From Bradyrhizobium arachidis (lineage in GTDB: Bacteria > Pseudomonadota > Alphaproteobacteria > Rhizobiales > Xanthobacteraceae): a stretch of 64,000 nt of DNA. Under the pieces are notes generated by a model. It was given only the letters and a program-made list of their open reading frames with translations, did no database searches and was not told where the DNA came from. Of this stretch, positions 7,661-17,075 are shown piece after piece (position 1 is the first letter of the stretch; each line of letters begins with the position of its first letter). Where the stretch lies: contig NZ_CP077970.1 of NCBI RefSeq assembly GCF_024758505.1, positions 496,001-560,000 of the forward strand, in the 5' to 3' direction. Position numbers and translations under genes: made by a program.

Positions 7661-10600
7661 CCGCCGCCGGGTGGACGAGGCCCTTCGGCGCGGGCGTCGC
7701 GGCTGTTGGCGCCGACCCGGCCGGTGCAGCATGCGCCGTGTCGTGGTCGGCATCCGCGCTGGGCACGATCAGCCGCTTGCCGAAACGCCAGATCAGCGCG
7801 CCCAGATCGTCCATCACCATGAACATCGCGGGCACGAAGACCAGCGACAGCACGGTCGAGAACAGGAGGCCGCCGATTACCGCGAGCGCCATCGGCGAGC
7901 GGAACTCGCCGCCGGCGCCGACCGCCAGCGCGCTCGGCATCATGCCGGCCGCCATCGCGATCGTCGTCATCACGATCGGGCGCGCGCGCTTCATGCCGGC
8001 GTCGATCATCGCCTCCTCGCGCCGCTTGCCGGCATGGATCGCCTCGATGGCGAATTCCACCAGCATGATCGCGTTCTTGGTGACGATGCCCATCAGCATC
8101 AAAATGCCGATCCACACCGGGGTGGTGAGCTGCTTGCCTGTCACCAGCAGCGCGGCGATGGCGCCGCCGATCGACAGCGGCAGCGAGAACAGGATGGTGA
8201 TCGGCTGCAGGAAGGTGCCGAACAGCAGCACCAGCACGGCATAGACCATCATCAGGCCCGCGGTGATCGCAGTGGCAAAGCCCTCCGACAGTTCGTTGAG
8301 GCTCTCGGCGTCGCCGGACGGCGAGACCCTCACGCCCTTCGGCAGGCTCTTCATGACCGGCAGTTCGTAGATCTTCTTGGTGGCATCGCCGAGCGCCGCG
8401 GAGCCGACGAGGTCGGCGGCGACGGTGGCTTGCCGCTCGCGATCGTAGCGGCTGATGCTGGTCGGGCCCTGGTCGAGCTTGACGTCGGCGATGACCGAGA
8501 GCGGCACGCCGCCCTTCTCGCCGTGCTCGCCGAGCGGCACGCGCAACTGCTCGATCGTCTTCAGATTGCCGCGCGCGGCGTCCTCGAGCTGGACGCGGAT
8601 CGGCACCAGGCGGTCGCCGACGTCGAACTTTGCAAGCGCCGGACCGACGTCGCCGATGGTCGCGACGCGGATGGTCTGCGACAGGCCTTCGGTCGAGACG
8701 CCGAGCCGCGCGGCGAGATCGGCGCGCGGCTGGATGCGCAGCTCGGGCCGCTCCAGCGCGGTTTCCGAGATCACGTTGGAGATGGTCGGAATCCGCTTCA
8801 TCTGCGTCGCGAGCTCGCTGGCGACGTTGTTGACGATGTTGGCGTCCACACCGGTCACGACCAGCGAGATTGCGCGCAGGCCGTTCTCGTCGAGGAACCA
8901 GAAACGGATGTCGGGGACGTTCTCCAGCTCCTGGCTGATCGAGAATTCGAGCTCGCGCTGGGTGATCTTGCGGTCGTGCTTCGGCGTGTAGTTGATGATC
9001 AGGGCGGCGCGGCGCACCTCCTGCGTCCCGGGCGGGACGCGGCCGCCGTCGACGAAGATGCTTTTCACCTCGGAGCGCTTGCGCAGTTGCGCGACGATGT
9101 CCTCGGTGACCTTTTCGGTGTAGGCGAGCTGGGTGCCGGGCGGCAGCTCGATCGCAAGCAGCGAGCGCGCGCTGTCCTGCGCCGGCAGGAAGCCCTGCGG
9201 CAGCAGCGTGATGCTCCAGATCGAGGCGGCGAAGACGCCGAGGCCGATCAGCACGGTGATGAAATAGTGCCTGACCGACCACGCCACGATGCGGTGGTAG
9301 GTCCGCAGCACGCGGCCCGGCGGCGGCTCCTCATGCGTATGGTGTTTGAGGAAATAGGCCGCCAGCACCGGTGTGACGAACCGCGCCGCGAGCAGCGAGA
9401 AGAACACCTGCACCGACACCGTGATGCCGAACTGCTTGAAGAACTGTCCGGCAATGCCCGACATGAAGCTCGCGGGCGCGAAGATCGCGATGATGGTCAG
9501 CGAGATCGCGATCACAGCAAGGCCGATTTCGTCGGCGGCCTCGAGCGCAGCACGGTAGGGCGATTTGCCCATGTTCATGTGCCGCACGATATTCTCGATC
9601 TCGACGATGGCATCGTCGACCAGGATGCCTGTCGATAGCGTGATGGCGAGGAAGCTGACGAGGTTGAGCGAGAAGCCGAGGAGGTCCATCGCCCAGAAGG
9701 CCGGGAAGATCGACAGCGGCAGCGAGATCGCAGCGATGATGGTGGCGCGCAAATCGCGCAGGAACAACAGCACGATCACGACCGCGAGGATGGCGCCCTC
9801 GAACAGGGTCGAGATCGCCGCTTCGTAATTGCCCTTGGTGTATTCGACCGAGGTGTCGATCAGCTTCAGGTCGACGTCGGGATAGGCCGCCTTCAGCGCA
9901 TCGATGCGCTTCTGCACGGCGGCCGCGACCACCACGTCGCTGGCGCCCTTGGAGCGCTTGATGCCGAGCGCGACCACCGGCTCGCCGTTGAAGCGGGCGA
10001 AGGTGCGGCGGTCCGCGATGGTGTCGGTGACGGTGCCGAGGTCGTCGAGCCGCACCTCGCCGCCGCCGAACAGCGGGATCATGGTGCCGGCGAGGTCGCT
10101 CAGCGTCTTGGCGCCGGCCAGCGTCCGGATCGCCTGGTCGTTCTTGCCGATTTCGGCGCGGCCGCCGGCGACGTCGACATTGGTGCCGCGCAGGCTCTGG
10201 CTGACATTGACGGCGGTCAGCCCCATCGCCTGCAGCCGATCCGGATCGAGCGAGACCAGAATCTCGCGCTCGACACCGCCGATGCGCTCGACCTGGGCAA
10301 CGCCGCGCACGCCCTGCAGCGCGCGCTTGACCACGTCGTCGACGAAGTAGGAGAGCTGCTCCGGCGTCTTGCCGGGCGAGATCGCGGCGTAGGTGACGAT
10401 CGGCAGGCCGATCACGTCGACGCGCTGGATCAGCGGCTCGGTGACGTTCTGCGGCAGGTTGGAGCGCACGCGCGTGACGGCGTCCTTGACGTCGTTGAGC
10501 GCGCGATCGGTGTTGGTCTCGAGCGCGAACTGGATCGTGGTCAGCGACAGACCGTCTGTTATCGACGAGGTGATGTGCCGGACGCCTTCGACGCCGGAGA

Positions 10601-10817
10601 CCGCGTCTTCGATGGTCTTGGTGACCTGGGATTCAAGCTCCGCAGGCGCGGCGCCGAATTGCGAGACCGCAACCGAGATCACGGGGATGTCGGCCGAGGG
10701 CAGCCGCGTCACCGCGAGCTTGGTGAAGGAGACCCAGCCGAGGATCAGCAGGATGATTGAAAAGACGACGGAAGGCAGGGGATTGCGGATCGACCATGCC
10801 GAGATATTGAGAGCCAT
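7656..10817 (-). CDS. RND efflux pump inner-membrane transporter (HAE1 type)
   Basis: 1053 aa, the usual length for AcrB/MdtB-type proton-driven pumps. The N-terminus (SIRNPLPSVVFSIILLILG) is the first membrane helix, followed by two large periplasmic loops and 12 predicted helices. The TM4 proton-relay aspartate pair is present in GILVDDAIVEIENIV. It exports hydrophobic compounds or metals from the periplasm, but substrate cannot be read from sequence. The start codon overlaps the stop of the adaptor gene by one base (TGATG), so the two are translationally coupled. No TolC-like outer-membrane channel gene is in the window. Confidence 0.93.
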   Translation of the reverse strand: MALNISAWSIRNPLPSVVFSIILLILGWVSFTKLAVTRLPSADIPVISVAVSQFGAAPAELESQVTKTIEDAVSGVEGVRHITSSITDGLSLTTIQFALETNTDRALNDVKDAVTRVRSNLPQNVTEPLIQRVDVIGLPIVTYAAISPGKTPEQLSYFVDDVVKRALQGVRGVAQVERIGGVEREILVSLDPDRLQAMGLTAVNVSQSLRGTNVDVAGGRAEIGKNDQAIRTLAGAKTLSDLAGTMIPLFGGGEVRLDDLGTVTDTIADRRTFARFNGEPVVALGIKRSKGASDVVVAAAVQKRIDALKAAYPDVDLKLIDTSVEYTKGNYEAAISTLFEGAILAVVIVLLFLRDLRATIIAAISLPLSIFPAFWAMDLLGFSLNLVSFLAITLSTGILVDDAIVEIENIVRHMNMGKSPYRAALEAADEIGLAVIAISLTIIAIFAPASFMSGIAGQFFKQFGITVSVQVFFSLLAARFVTPVLAAYFLKHHTHEEPPPGRVLRTYHRIVAWSVRHYFITVLIGLGVFAASIWSITLLPQGFLPAQDSARSLLAIELPPGTQLAYTEKVTEDIVAQLRKRSEVKSIFVDGGRVPPGTQEVRRAALIINYTPKHDRKITQRELEFSISQELENVPDIRFWFLDENGLRAISLVVTGVDANIVNNVASELATQMKRIPTISNVISETALERPELRIQPRADLAARLGVSTEGLSQTIRVATIGDVGPALAKFDVGDRLVPIRVQLEDAARGNLKTIEQLRVPLGEHGEKGGVPLSVIADVKLDQGPTSISRYDRERQATVAADLVGSAALGDATKKIYELPVMKSLPKGVRVSPSGDAESLNELSEGFATAITAGLMMVYAVLVLLFGTFLQPITILFSLPLSIGGAIAALLVTGKQLTTPVWIGILMLMGIVTKNAIMLVEFAIEAIHAGKRREEAMIDAGMKRARPIVMTTIAMAAGMMPSALAVGAGGEFRSPMALAVIGGLLFSTVLSLVFVPAMFMVMDDLGALIWRFGKRLIVPSADADHDTAHAAPAGSAPTAATPAPKGLVHPAAE

Positions 10818-11746
10818 CAGCGTACCCGCGATCGATCGATTTCATCGGCGAAGACAGTCTTGATCTGGTCGCCATCGTGCAGCGAAGAGCCGGCATCGGC
10901 CACGACGATTTCGCCGACGTCGAGCCCTTCCAGGATTTCCGTTGAGCTGTCAGACGTCAGCCCGACCCGCACCCGGCGCGTCTCGACCGTGTTTCCTTTG
11001 ACCACCTGGATGGTGAGATGGTCAATGGCGGTCTTGGGAACCGCGACGCCGCAGCTCCGCTTGGCGTCGATCGAGGCGCGGGCGAACATGCCGACCTTCA
11101 ACGAGGGATTGTTGGTGACCGTGATCCGCACGCGGCCGAGCTGCGTCGAGCGGTCGATCTCCGGCGAAACCAGCCGCACTCGCCCGATCAGATCGGGCGC
11201 GTCGTCACGGCTGATGCGGACGGTCGCGCCGGTATTGAGCTTGGACATGTGAACCGCCGGCACCTGCGCATCGAGCTCGATCTCGTTGTTGACGGCGATG
11301 CGGAACATCGGGCCGGCCTGCGGCGAGGCAGGAGCGCCGACGATGGTCCGGACTTCGGTGATGAGCCCGGGAGCCGAGGCTTTCAGCGAGATCGGACCCT
11401 GCGGGCCCGGCCGCTGCGGCTGTCCCGGCATTTGCGGCGGCGGGCTCAGCCGCGCCAGCTCCTGATTCTCGGTGACGACCGTGCCTTCTGAAACGAAGAG
11501 GTCGGTGACCCGCGAGCCTTCCTGGTCGGCAGAGACCACGGCCTCGCGGCGCGGCACGAAGAAGCCGGTCACCCGCACCAGGTCCGAGAAGCACGCATTG
11601 GTCGATTTCGTCACGACCACGAGCGCCTCGCCAGGCGTTTCCTTCGCCTCGGGGCGATGGCGGTTCTCGAACCAGTAATAACCGACGCCGAGTACGACGA
11701 CGAACAGCACGGTTCCCGCAGGCTTGAGATATTCGGAGATGTTCAT
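10817..11746 (-). CDS. RND efflux periplasmic adaptor (MFP), lacking the usual helical hairpin
   Basis: About 309 aa. One N-terminal membrane segment (about 9-25), then the lipoyl half-motif (GSRVTDLFVSEGTVVTENQELARL), a beta-barrel and the membrane-proximal domain (DLGEIVVADAGSSLHDGDQI-like end). Known adaptors place a long alpha-helical hairpin between the two lipoyl halves to touch TolC. Here that position holds only a short Pro/Gln/Gly-rich linker (PPPQMPGQPQRPGPQG) before the second half ISLKASAPGLITEV. The start at 11746 has AGGA upstream; the frame extends 36 codons further without support. First gene of the adaptor-pump pair. Confidence 0.85.
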   Translation of the reverse strand: MNISEYLKPAGTVLFVVVLGVGYYWFENRHRPEAKETPGEALVVVTKSTNACFSDLVRVTGFFVPRREAVVSADQEGSRVTDLFVSEGTVVTENQELARLSPPPQMPGQPQRPGPQGPISLKASAPGLITEVRTIVGAPASPQAGPMFRIAVNNEIELDAQVPAVHMSKLNTGATVRISRDDAPDLIGRVRLVSPEIDRSTQLGRVRITVTNNPSLKVGMFARASIDAKRSCGVAVPKTAIDHLTIQVVKGNTVETRRVRVGLTSDSSTEILEGLDVGEIVVADAGSSLHDGDQIKTVFADEIDRSRVR

Positions 11747-11912
11747 CGCCGGATCATCCTGGCCTGGTTCGCCGATGCCGGGACAAAGCCTGCGGACATC
11801 GCCAAAAGAGATTCCCTGAAACGAAGCTGCGTCCCGCAAGGGGGCGGGACGCATCGTGGAACTGCCAATTTACACAACATCACGACCGGTCACTTGAGCA
11901 ATTGTGTCGCGG

Positions 11913-12581
11913 TCACTTCGATGCGGTGGTCTTGTTTTCCATGTTGACGACTTGCACGCGTCGGTTGGCCTCGGCCATCGGCTGGCTCGGATCCTTCAGC
12001 TTGCTCTTGCCGTAGCCGACGGTGACGAGGTCGGAGGCGGGGATGCTGTACTTGTCGATCAGATAGCGCTTGATCGAATCCGCCCGGCGCTCCGAAAGAT
12101 CCTGATTATAGGTCTCGCCGCCCGCGGCGTCGGTATGGCCGGCGACGACGAAGGTCGAGCCCTTGAGATCGGGATTGGTCAGGGCGCGGCCGAGCGCCTG
12201 CACCGACGGCATCGACTTGGCACTGATGTTGGCCGAGTTGTAGTCGAAGGTGATCTCGAGATCGATATTCGGCTTGTCCTTGGCGGCGGTCGCGATTTCC
12301 TCACGCTCGACGGCCGAGAGCGAGCGCGTCGAACGGCCGCGGACGGACTGGATAAGCTTGGTCTCCGCCGCACTCGGGGCCGGCTCGGTTTGCGGGCCGA
12401 TCGACAGGCCGCGGGTCAGGGGCTTCTTCGCCGGCGGGGCCAATGCCCTCACGATCTCGTCTTCGGAGACGTTCTTGGTCTTTTCGTCACCCGCGAATGC
12501 GCCCGACGGCGGCAGCATCAGCGCCGCGCCGATCGTCATGACAGAGAGGATCGCGGTAAAACCCTTTGCGGAAAATGTCAT
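11913..12581 (-). CDS. OmpA-family peptidoglycan-binding protein
   Basis: About 222 aa with a signal peptide (MTFSAKGFTAILSVMTIGAA and on to AFAG) and a C-terminal OmpA domain (about 110-215). The peptidoglycan-binding signature is present: FVVAGHTDAAGG followed by LSERRADSIKRYL, with the Asp and Arg that grip diaminopimelate. No N-terminal beta-barrel, so it is a periplasmic wall-binding protein rather than a porin. The start at 12581 is supported by AGGAGGG 8-10 bases upstream. It lies between the pump operon and the caspase-like gene on the same strand, but with gaps of about 140-170 bp. Confidence 0.88.
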   Translation of the reverse strand: MTFSAKGFTAILSVMTIGAALMLPPSGAFAGDEKTKNVSEDEIVRALAPPAKKPLTRGLSIGPQTEPAPSAAETKLIQSVRGRSTRSLSAVEREEIATAAKDKPNIDLEITFDYNSANISAKSMPSVQALGRALTNPDLKGSTFVVAGHTDAAGGETYNQDLSERRADSIKRYLIDKYSIPASDLVTVGYGKSKLKDPSQPMAEANRRVQVVNMENKTTASK

Positions 12582-12720
12582 TCCCAGTCCCTCCTGCGCT
12601 GCCCGCGCGGTTCCAAAATTCCTGCAACAGGGCCCCGGACGGGCCAGGCGGCATCCTTCCGTTTGGTCTTCGCTGACCCCGCCTGGGTTCGAGCCGCGGC
12701 GGCCCCATTTCAAAAAAATA

Positions 12721-14286
12721 TCAACGTACTCCGTAACTTGCGAATTCCTGGACGATGTTCGGGTCCATCGCCTTGGCGTTCGCAATATCGAGCGCGCCTT
12801 CGGAGGCCGAGCCGTTGCGCTGCTTGGCGATACCCCGCCCGTAGAGCGAGGAGGTCAAGCGCGGGTTGATCTTCAAGGCGGCGTCGAAATCGGCGATGGC
12901 GTTCTTCACCGCCCCGGATTTGAGGTTCACCAGGCCGCGGCTGTCGAGCGCGTCGACGAAGTTCGGGCGCAGCCGCAGCGCCTCGTTGCAGTCCTTCAGC
13001 GCACCCTGGAGGTCGCCGATCACGGTCCGGGTCCAGCAACGGTTGTTCAGGGCCTCGACGTCCTTCGGATTGATCCGCAGCGTGTCGTCAAAATCCTTGA
13101 TGGCGAGGTTGTAGGCGCCCTTGCTGGCATAGACCTGACCGCGCCGGTACAGCGCGTTCACGTCGTCCGGATTGGAGGCGATCTTGGCCGTCAGGCTCTT
13201 GATGGTCGGGTCGTCAGCCAGCGCGGCGGTATCCACCGGCGCGCTCGGGCTGGTGCCGGTATCGGCCGGCTTCACCGGCGGGGGCGGCGGCGGAAGGGCG
13301 GCCTCGATCTGCGGCCTCGGCGTGGGTGACGGCGCAGGTGCAGGTGCAGGCGCAGGCGAGGGTGCAACGCTGACTTCCGGCGGCTTCGGCAGCGGCGGCG
13401 GTGCCGGCGGAGCGGGAGGCGGCGCAGGGGGCGGGTTGTTGGCGACGACCGCAGGCGGTGCAGGCGGCTGCGGCGCGGGCGCTGGCGTCGTTGCCGGCGG
13501 CGTCACATTGGTCGCCGTGGGGCGTGAGGTGTGGGCGCCCGGGATGAAGGAGAAGTCCTCCGCCAGCGAGGAGGACAGCCACGGCACCTGCTCGTTACGC
13601 GAGGCGCGGGTCACGCCCATCTTGGTGCGATTGAGCGTTTCCTCGGCCATCAGGTCGGGGACGCGGATTTCCTTCAGCAGTTCCTGCACGAACAGGCTGT
13701 GGTCGCCGCCGGTATCCGAGATCACCGAGGCGAGCGCGGCCGAATACATCACCAGCGTGCCGTTCGGCGCGATGACCGGCGCCAGCCCTGCCGAGTAGCT
13801 GCGGAAGCGCCGCTCGAACGGGTTGCGCCTTGAGGCATCGATCAGCGCGATCTTGACGCCGGCGCCACGCGTATTGATCTCGCCCAGCACGGTTTCGAGG
13901 CTGAAACCGTCTCGGCGCACGTCGGATTCGGTCCAGATCTGCGCATCGACCGGGATCATGTAGCTCTGGCGCGCCGACTGGATGCCGAAGCCGCTGAAAA
14001 ACACCAGCGCGACCGAGCCCGGCTTGACCTTGCCATAGAGCTTGTCGAAGGCGCGGCGCATGCCGTCGCCGGTCAGGTTCTCGCCGATGTCGACGGTAAA
14101 ACCATCGCGCTTGAGCTCGTCGGCGACGTCGCGGGCGTCGTTGAGTGGTTCCTTCAGCGGCGTATCGGCATCCGGATATTTGGCGTTGCCGATCACCAGC
14201 GCAAAACGGTCGCCGGCGGCGACGGATGGCGCGGTCGGGATGACCGAAAGCATGAGGGGCAAAAGCAGAAGGAAGCGAATTTTCAT
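12721..14286 (-). CDS. Caspase-fold (peptidase C14-like) protein with TPR repeats, catalytic residues replaced
   Basis: 521 aa. Signal peptide (about 1-24); caspase-like p20 region (about 26-240, beginning RFALVIGNAKYPDADTPL); a very Pro/Ala-rich linker (about 255-345); and four TPR units (about 365-515, for example ALYRRGQVYASKGAYNLAIKDF). In active metacaspase-like proteins the first catalytic motif reads SGHG and the second DACR. Here they read SGFG (Phe100 for His) and DASR (Ser152 for Cys), so peptidase activity is unlikely. It is exported, so it probably acts as a periplasmic scaffold. It sits upstream of the OmpA-like gene on the same strand. Confidence 0.85.
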   Translation of the reverse strand: MKIRFLLLLPLMLSVIPTAPSVAAGDRFALVIGNAKYPDADTPLKEPLNDARDVADELKRDGFTVDIGENLTGDGMRRAFDKLYGKVKPGSVALVFFSGFGIQSARQSYMIPVDAQIWTESDVRRDGFSLETVLGEINTRGAGVKIALIDASRRNPFERRFRSYSAGLAPVIAPNGTLVMYSAALASVISDTGGDHSLFVQELLKEIRVPDLMAEETLNRTKMGVTRASRNEQVPWLSSSLAEDFSFIPGAHTSRPTATNVTPPATTPAPAPQPPAPPAVVANNPPPAPPPAPPAPPPLPKPPEVSVAPSPAPAPAPAPSPTPRPQIEAALPPPPPPVKPADTGTSPSAPVDTAALADDPTIKSLTAKIASNPDDVNALYRRGQVYASKGAYNLAIKDFDDTLRINPKDVEALNNRCWTRTVIGDLQGALKDCNEALRLRPNFVDALDSRGLVNLKSGAVKNAIADFDAALKINPRLTSSLYGRGIAKQRNGSASEGALDIANAKAMDPNIVQEFASYGVR

Positions 14287-14676
14287 ACCAGCGCGGTCCA
14301 GCCAAAAAGGCGCCGATCCAGCTTGCGCCGCGGCGACCTTAACTTACGCAATTTGCATTATCAAACCGGGGGCGGGGGCGCGTCAACCGCTTGGAGAACC
14401 GGCATTATCGCGACAATTGATCGCGACGAGGGGGCTTTGCATGAGGAGAATATTTCGCGTGTCACGGCTTCACTCGATCAAGATCCGTCCGGCGCCAAGG
14501 ATGGCTCCGAGGCCGGCTCCAGAACCTCATAAGGCAGCTCTTGGGACCAAAATGTGATTGGTCTCACAGTCATCGCAAATGGATCGAGCGCTGGCGGCGT
14601 TTGACCTTTGCGACCGGCGATGGCTTGGTTCGCCGGATCGATCCTCAAGGCCGTCCTGAGAAGAAAAAGGTCAACA
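14287..14676. other. Intergenic region, no gene seen
   Basis: Divergent spacer between the caspase-like gene (minus) and the lactonase-like gene (plus). It has lower G+C patches and several short open frames without ribosome sites. Promoters for both neighbours must lie here, but I could not pick convincing -35/-10 pairs. Confidence 0.5.
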
Positions 14677-15483
14677 ATGGGAAACGTCTACGAAATCTAC
14701 GCGCTCCGTTACGCGACGATGTCGCCGCGCACGCCCAACATGAACTTCCTGTCGCCCGATCCGCACGAGACGACGGCGCAGGACCTGGACTACTTCGTCT
14801 GGCTGATCCGGGGACAGGGCCGCGATATCCTGGTCGATACCGGCTTCAACGCCGAGGAGGCCTCCTTACGCGCCCGCAAGCTGACGCTCAATCCGGTCGA
14901 TGCGCTGGAGCGGTTCGGCGTGTCGGCGTCAGCGATTCGCGACATCATCGTGACACATCTGCATTACGATCACGCCGGCAATCTCGATCGCTTTCCGAAC
15001 GCGCGTTTCCATCTCCAGGAGCGCGAGATGGCCTACGCGACCGGACGCTGCATGTGCAACGGCCTGCTGCGACATCCATTCTCGGTCGAACACGTCACGC
15101 TGATGGTGCGTCACGTCTATGGCGAGCGCGTCAGCTTCTATTCCGGCGACGGCGAGGTTGCACCCGGCGTGACGGTGCACCGCGTCGGCGGCCATTCCGA
15201 CGGCTTGCAGGTGGTACGGGTCGAGACCGCGCGCGGGCCTGTCGTGCTGGCGTCCGATGCCGCGCACTACTACGCGAACCTGCAACGCAAAAGCCCGTTC
15301 CCGATCGTCTACAATGTCGGCGACATGGCAGTGGGTTGGGAGACGATCGAGCGTCTCGCCGGCCATCCCGACCGCTTCATCCCCGGCCATGATCCGCTCG
15401 TCACCGAGATCTATCCGCGCGCCAGCGACAAGGTCGATGCCTGGGCGCTGCATCTGGCGCCGTCGCGCTCGTTTGCGAAGTGA
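14677..15483 (+). CDS. N-acyl homoserine lactonase-like metallo-beta-lactamase-fold hydrolase
   Basis: 268 aa. The di-zinc motif is intact: THLHYDHAG (about residues 90-98) supplies HxHxDH. Further metal ligands fall in GGHSDGLQ, in VVLASDAAHYY and in the C-terminal IPGHDP. This arrangement matches the AiiA/AttM lactonase family, which opens acyl-homoserine lactones and so quenches quorum sensing; promiscuous lactonases share it. No signal peptide, so cytoplasmic. The start at 14677 (MGNVYEIYALRY) has AAAAAGG six bases upstream; the in-frame ATG at 14608 lacks one. It is a single-gene unit. Confidence 0.8.
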   Translation: MGNVYEIYALRYATMSPRTPNMNFLSPDPHETTAQDLDYFVWLIRGQGRDILVDTGFNAEEASLRARKLTLNPVDALERFGVSASAIRDIIVTHLHYDHAGNLDRFPNARFHLQEREMAYATGRCMCNGLLRHPFSVEHVTLMVRHVYGERVSFYSGDGEVAPGVTVHRVGGHSDGLQVVRVETARGPVVLASDAAHYYANLQRKSPFPIVYNVGDMAVGWETIERLAGHPDRFIPGHDPLVTEIYPRASDKVDAWALHLAPSRSFAK

Positions 15484-15564
15484 TGGAAGCGAGCTCGGGC
15501 GTGTACCAAAAACCCTAACGTCTTCGGACATGTTCAACTTCCGAGACGGGCGGCGGGAGTTGTG

Positions 15565-16419
15565 TCAGCGAGTGCTGGAAGGATCCCCACAAGCAACGAT
15601 ATCGCGAGGAGATTTTCGACCCGCTATCTCCGGCGGAGAGAATACCGCCAGGTATCCTCCATCCCCTGCGAGCTTAGATGTGGTGACCTCGCGATAGCCG
15701 ACGGCGGTCAATTCGCAGCGCAAGAGCTCAATTGGCGTGCCATGCTTCGACGTCGGAAGCTCAAGGTCGACAATTCCGACCCGCGCACCCTGCTTCAAGG
15801 CGGGCGCGAGATTGTAGAGGAAGGCATAGGGTTGGGCTATCTCGTGATACATGTGCACGAGGATTGCGGCATCCAGCGAGGAAGCGGGCAGGCGCGGGTC
15901 GTGTGGTTCGCCGAGCGCGAATTGCACGTTCGTCAACTTCAGACGTTCTGTTCGCCTGGCGAGCTCGATGAGGTAATCCCGCGTGACGTCCTGTGCTACG
16001 ACAGAGCCGGCGGGTCCGACGAGGCGCGAGAGCCTGACCGTGTGGTAGCCACTGCCTGCACCAATGTCGCCGACTGTCATGCCTGGTTTCAATTCAAGAA
16101 CACGTGCGATCTGACCGGCCTCATTGAGGGCGTCGCGGCGCTCTTCGGCGGAGCGGCGTGGGCTGACAATCCCTGCAACAGGGCGCTGCGGTGAGGGAAA
16201 CTCGTTTGCAGCGACTCCGGGGGGAGCCAGATAACCTATGTCAGTGGCGTATGCGCGAGTTGCGGCAATTACCACAAGGAGCGTCGCTGCATGGGCCAGT
16301 GCCGTCACGGGCCTACCAAGCTTTCCCAGCCGGTTTAGGCGCAGTCGTCCAGGTTTTGTGAGCTTCAAATGCGGGCCCACCGTCATGTCAACGAGGTTCA
16401 ATGTAGCAGGCAACTCCAT
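15565..16419 (-). CDS. Class I SAM-dependent methyltransferase with N-terminal hydrophobic/export segment
   Basis: 284 aa. The catalytic core (about 85-265) has motif I as VGDIGAGSGYHTVRLSRLVG and a downstream acidic residue in VVAQDV, so SAM binding is likely. The N-terminus is basic and then hydrophobic (LAHAATLLVVIAATRAYA), ending in a plausible signal-peptidase site (AYA-TD), so the enzyme is predicted to be exported. SAM is not known to be available in the periplasm, which makes the location puzzling. It faces the lactonase-like gene convergently and precedes nothing on its strand. Substrate unknown. Confidence 0.7.
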   Translation of the reverse strand: MELPATLNLVDMTVGPHLKLTKPGRLRLNRLGKLGRPVTALAHAATLLVVIAATRAYATDIGYLAPPGVAANEFPSPQRPVAGIVSPRRSAEERRDALNEAGQIARVLELKPGMTVGDIGAGSGYHTVRLSRLVGPAGSVVAQDVTRDYLIELARRTERLKLTNVQFALGEPHDPRLPASSLDAAILVHMYHEIAQPYAFLYNLAPALKQGARVGIVDLELPTSKHGTPIELLRCELTAVGYREVTTSKLAGDGGYLAVFSPPEIAGRKSPRDIVACGDPSSTR

Positions 16420-16489
16420 CCGTGCGCCTCGCGCTTGCGCCCGCCAATCGCACCATAAGCCGACGTCTGCGCCCTCATGAGCACACGCC

Positions 16490-17053
16490 CTAATACGCCT
16501 GCTTCGCGTCCGCCTCTTCGCTGGTCTGGATCAGGTCGAGGCTCTGCTCGATCTTGCCGAGCAGCGCGGAAAACTGCTTGCGCTCCTGCGCCGTTAGGCA
16601 GGCGAGGATCTCGTCCTCCCGCCGCAACAATTGCGGAAAAAGTTCTTCGTAGAGCGCGCGGCCCTTCCTGGTCAGTTGCAGGCGGAATTCGCGGCGGTCG
16701 GCTTCGTTCTCGACGCGCTCGATCAATCCCTTGTGCAACAGCAGCGTCACGGCACGGCTGATCGTCGATTTGTGCGTGCGGGTGCATTGCGAGATGAACT
16801 GCGCACTGCAGGCGTCATTGCGGAAGCCGAGCGTGGCGAGCACGCGCCAGGCCGGAATGTCGAGCCCGTGGCGCTCCTGATATTCGGTCGAGAGCGCGGA
16901 ACTCACCTCCGCCGCCAGCCGGTTCAGGCGGAACGGCACGAATTTGAACAGATCGAGCCGCGCCTTTGCCGTGCTCGAAGGCGATTTGGGCGCAGCTTCC
17001 TGCTGCTCGGCAGAGCGCGCTCTCAGCGCGGTGTCGCTTGATGTCTTGCCCAA
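16490..17053 (-). CDS. MarR family transcriptional regulator
   Basis: About 187 aa. Winged helix-turn-helix (about 60-150): helices around ISQCTRTHKSTISRAVTLLLHKGLIERVENEADRREFRLQLT, with the DxRxxR-like wing (EADRREFRL) typical of MarR proteins. I set the start at the TTG at 17053, which has GGAG nine bases upstream. The longer frame begins at another TTG (17101) that falls inside the palindromic operator and has no ribosome site. It is divergent from the aromatic hydroxylase operon and very likely its repressor, responding to an aromatic acid. Confidence 0.82.
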   Translation of the reverse strand: MGKTSSDTALRARSAEQQEAAPKSPSSTAKARLDLFKFVPFRLNRLAAEVSSALSTEYQERHGLDIPAWRVLATLGFRNDACSAQFISQCTRTHKSTISRAVTLLLHKGLIERVENEADRREFRLQLTRKGRALYEELFPQLLRREDEILACLTAQERKQFSALLGKIEQSLDLIQTSEEADAKQAY

Positions 17054-17075
17054 GAAAAATAACTCCGAATTCCAG

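Noticed and set aside
14042..14557. Possible gene in the 14.3-14.6 kb gap
   Set aside because: The open frame starts inside the caspase-like gene, has no ribosome site and no recognisable pattern.
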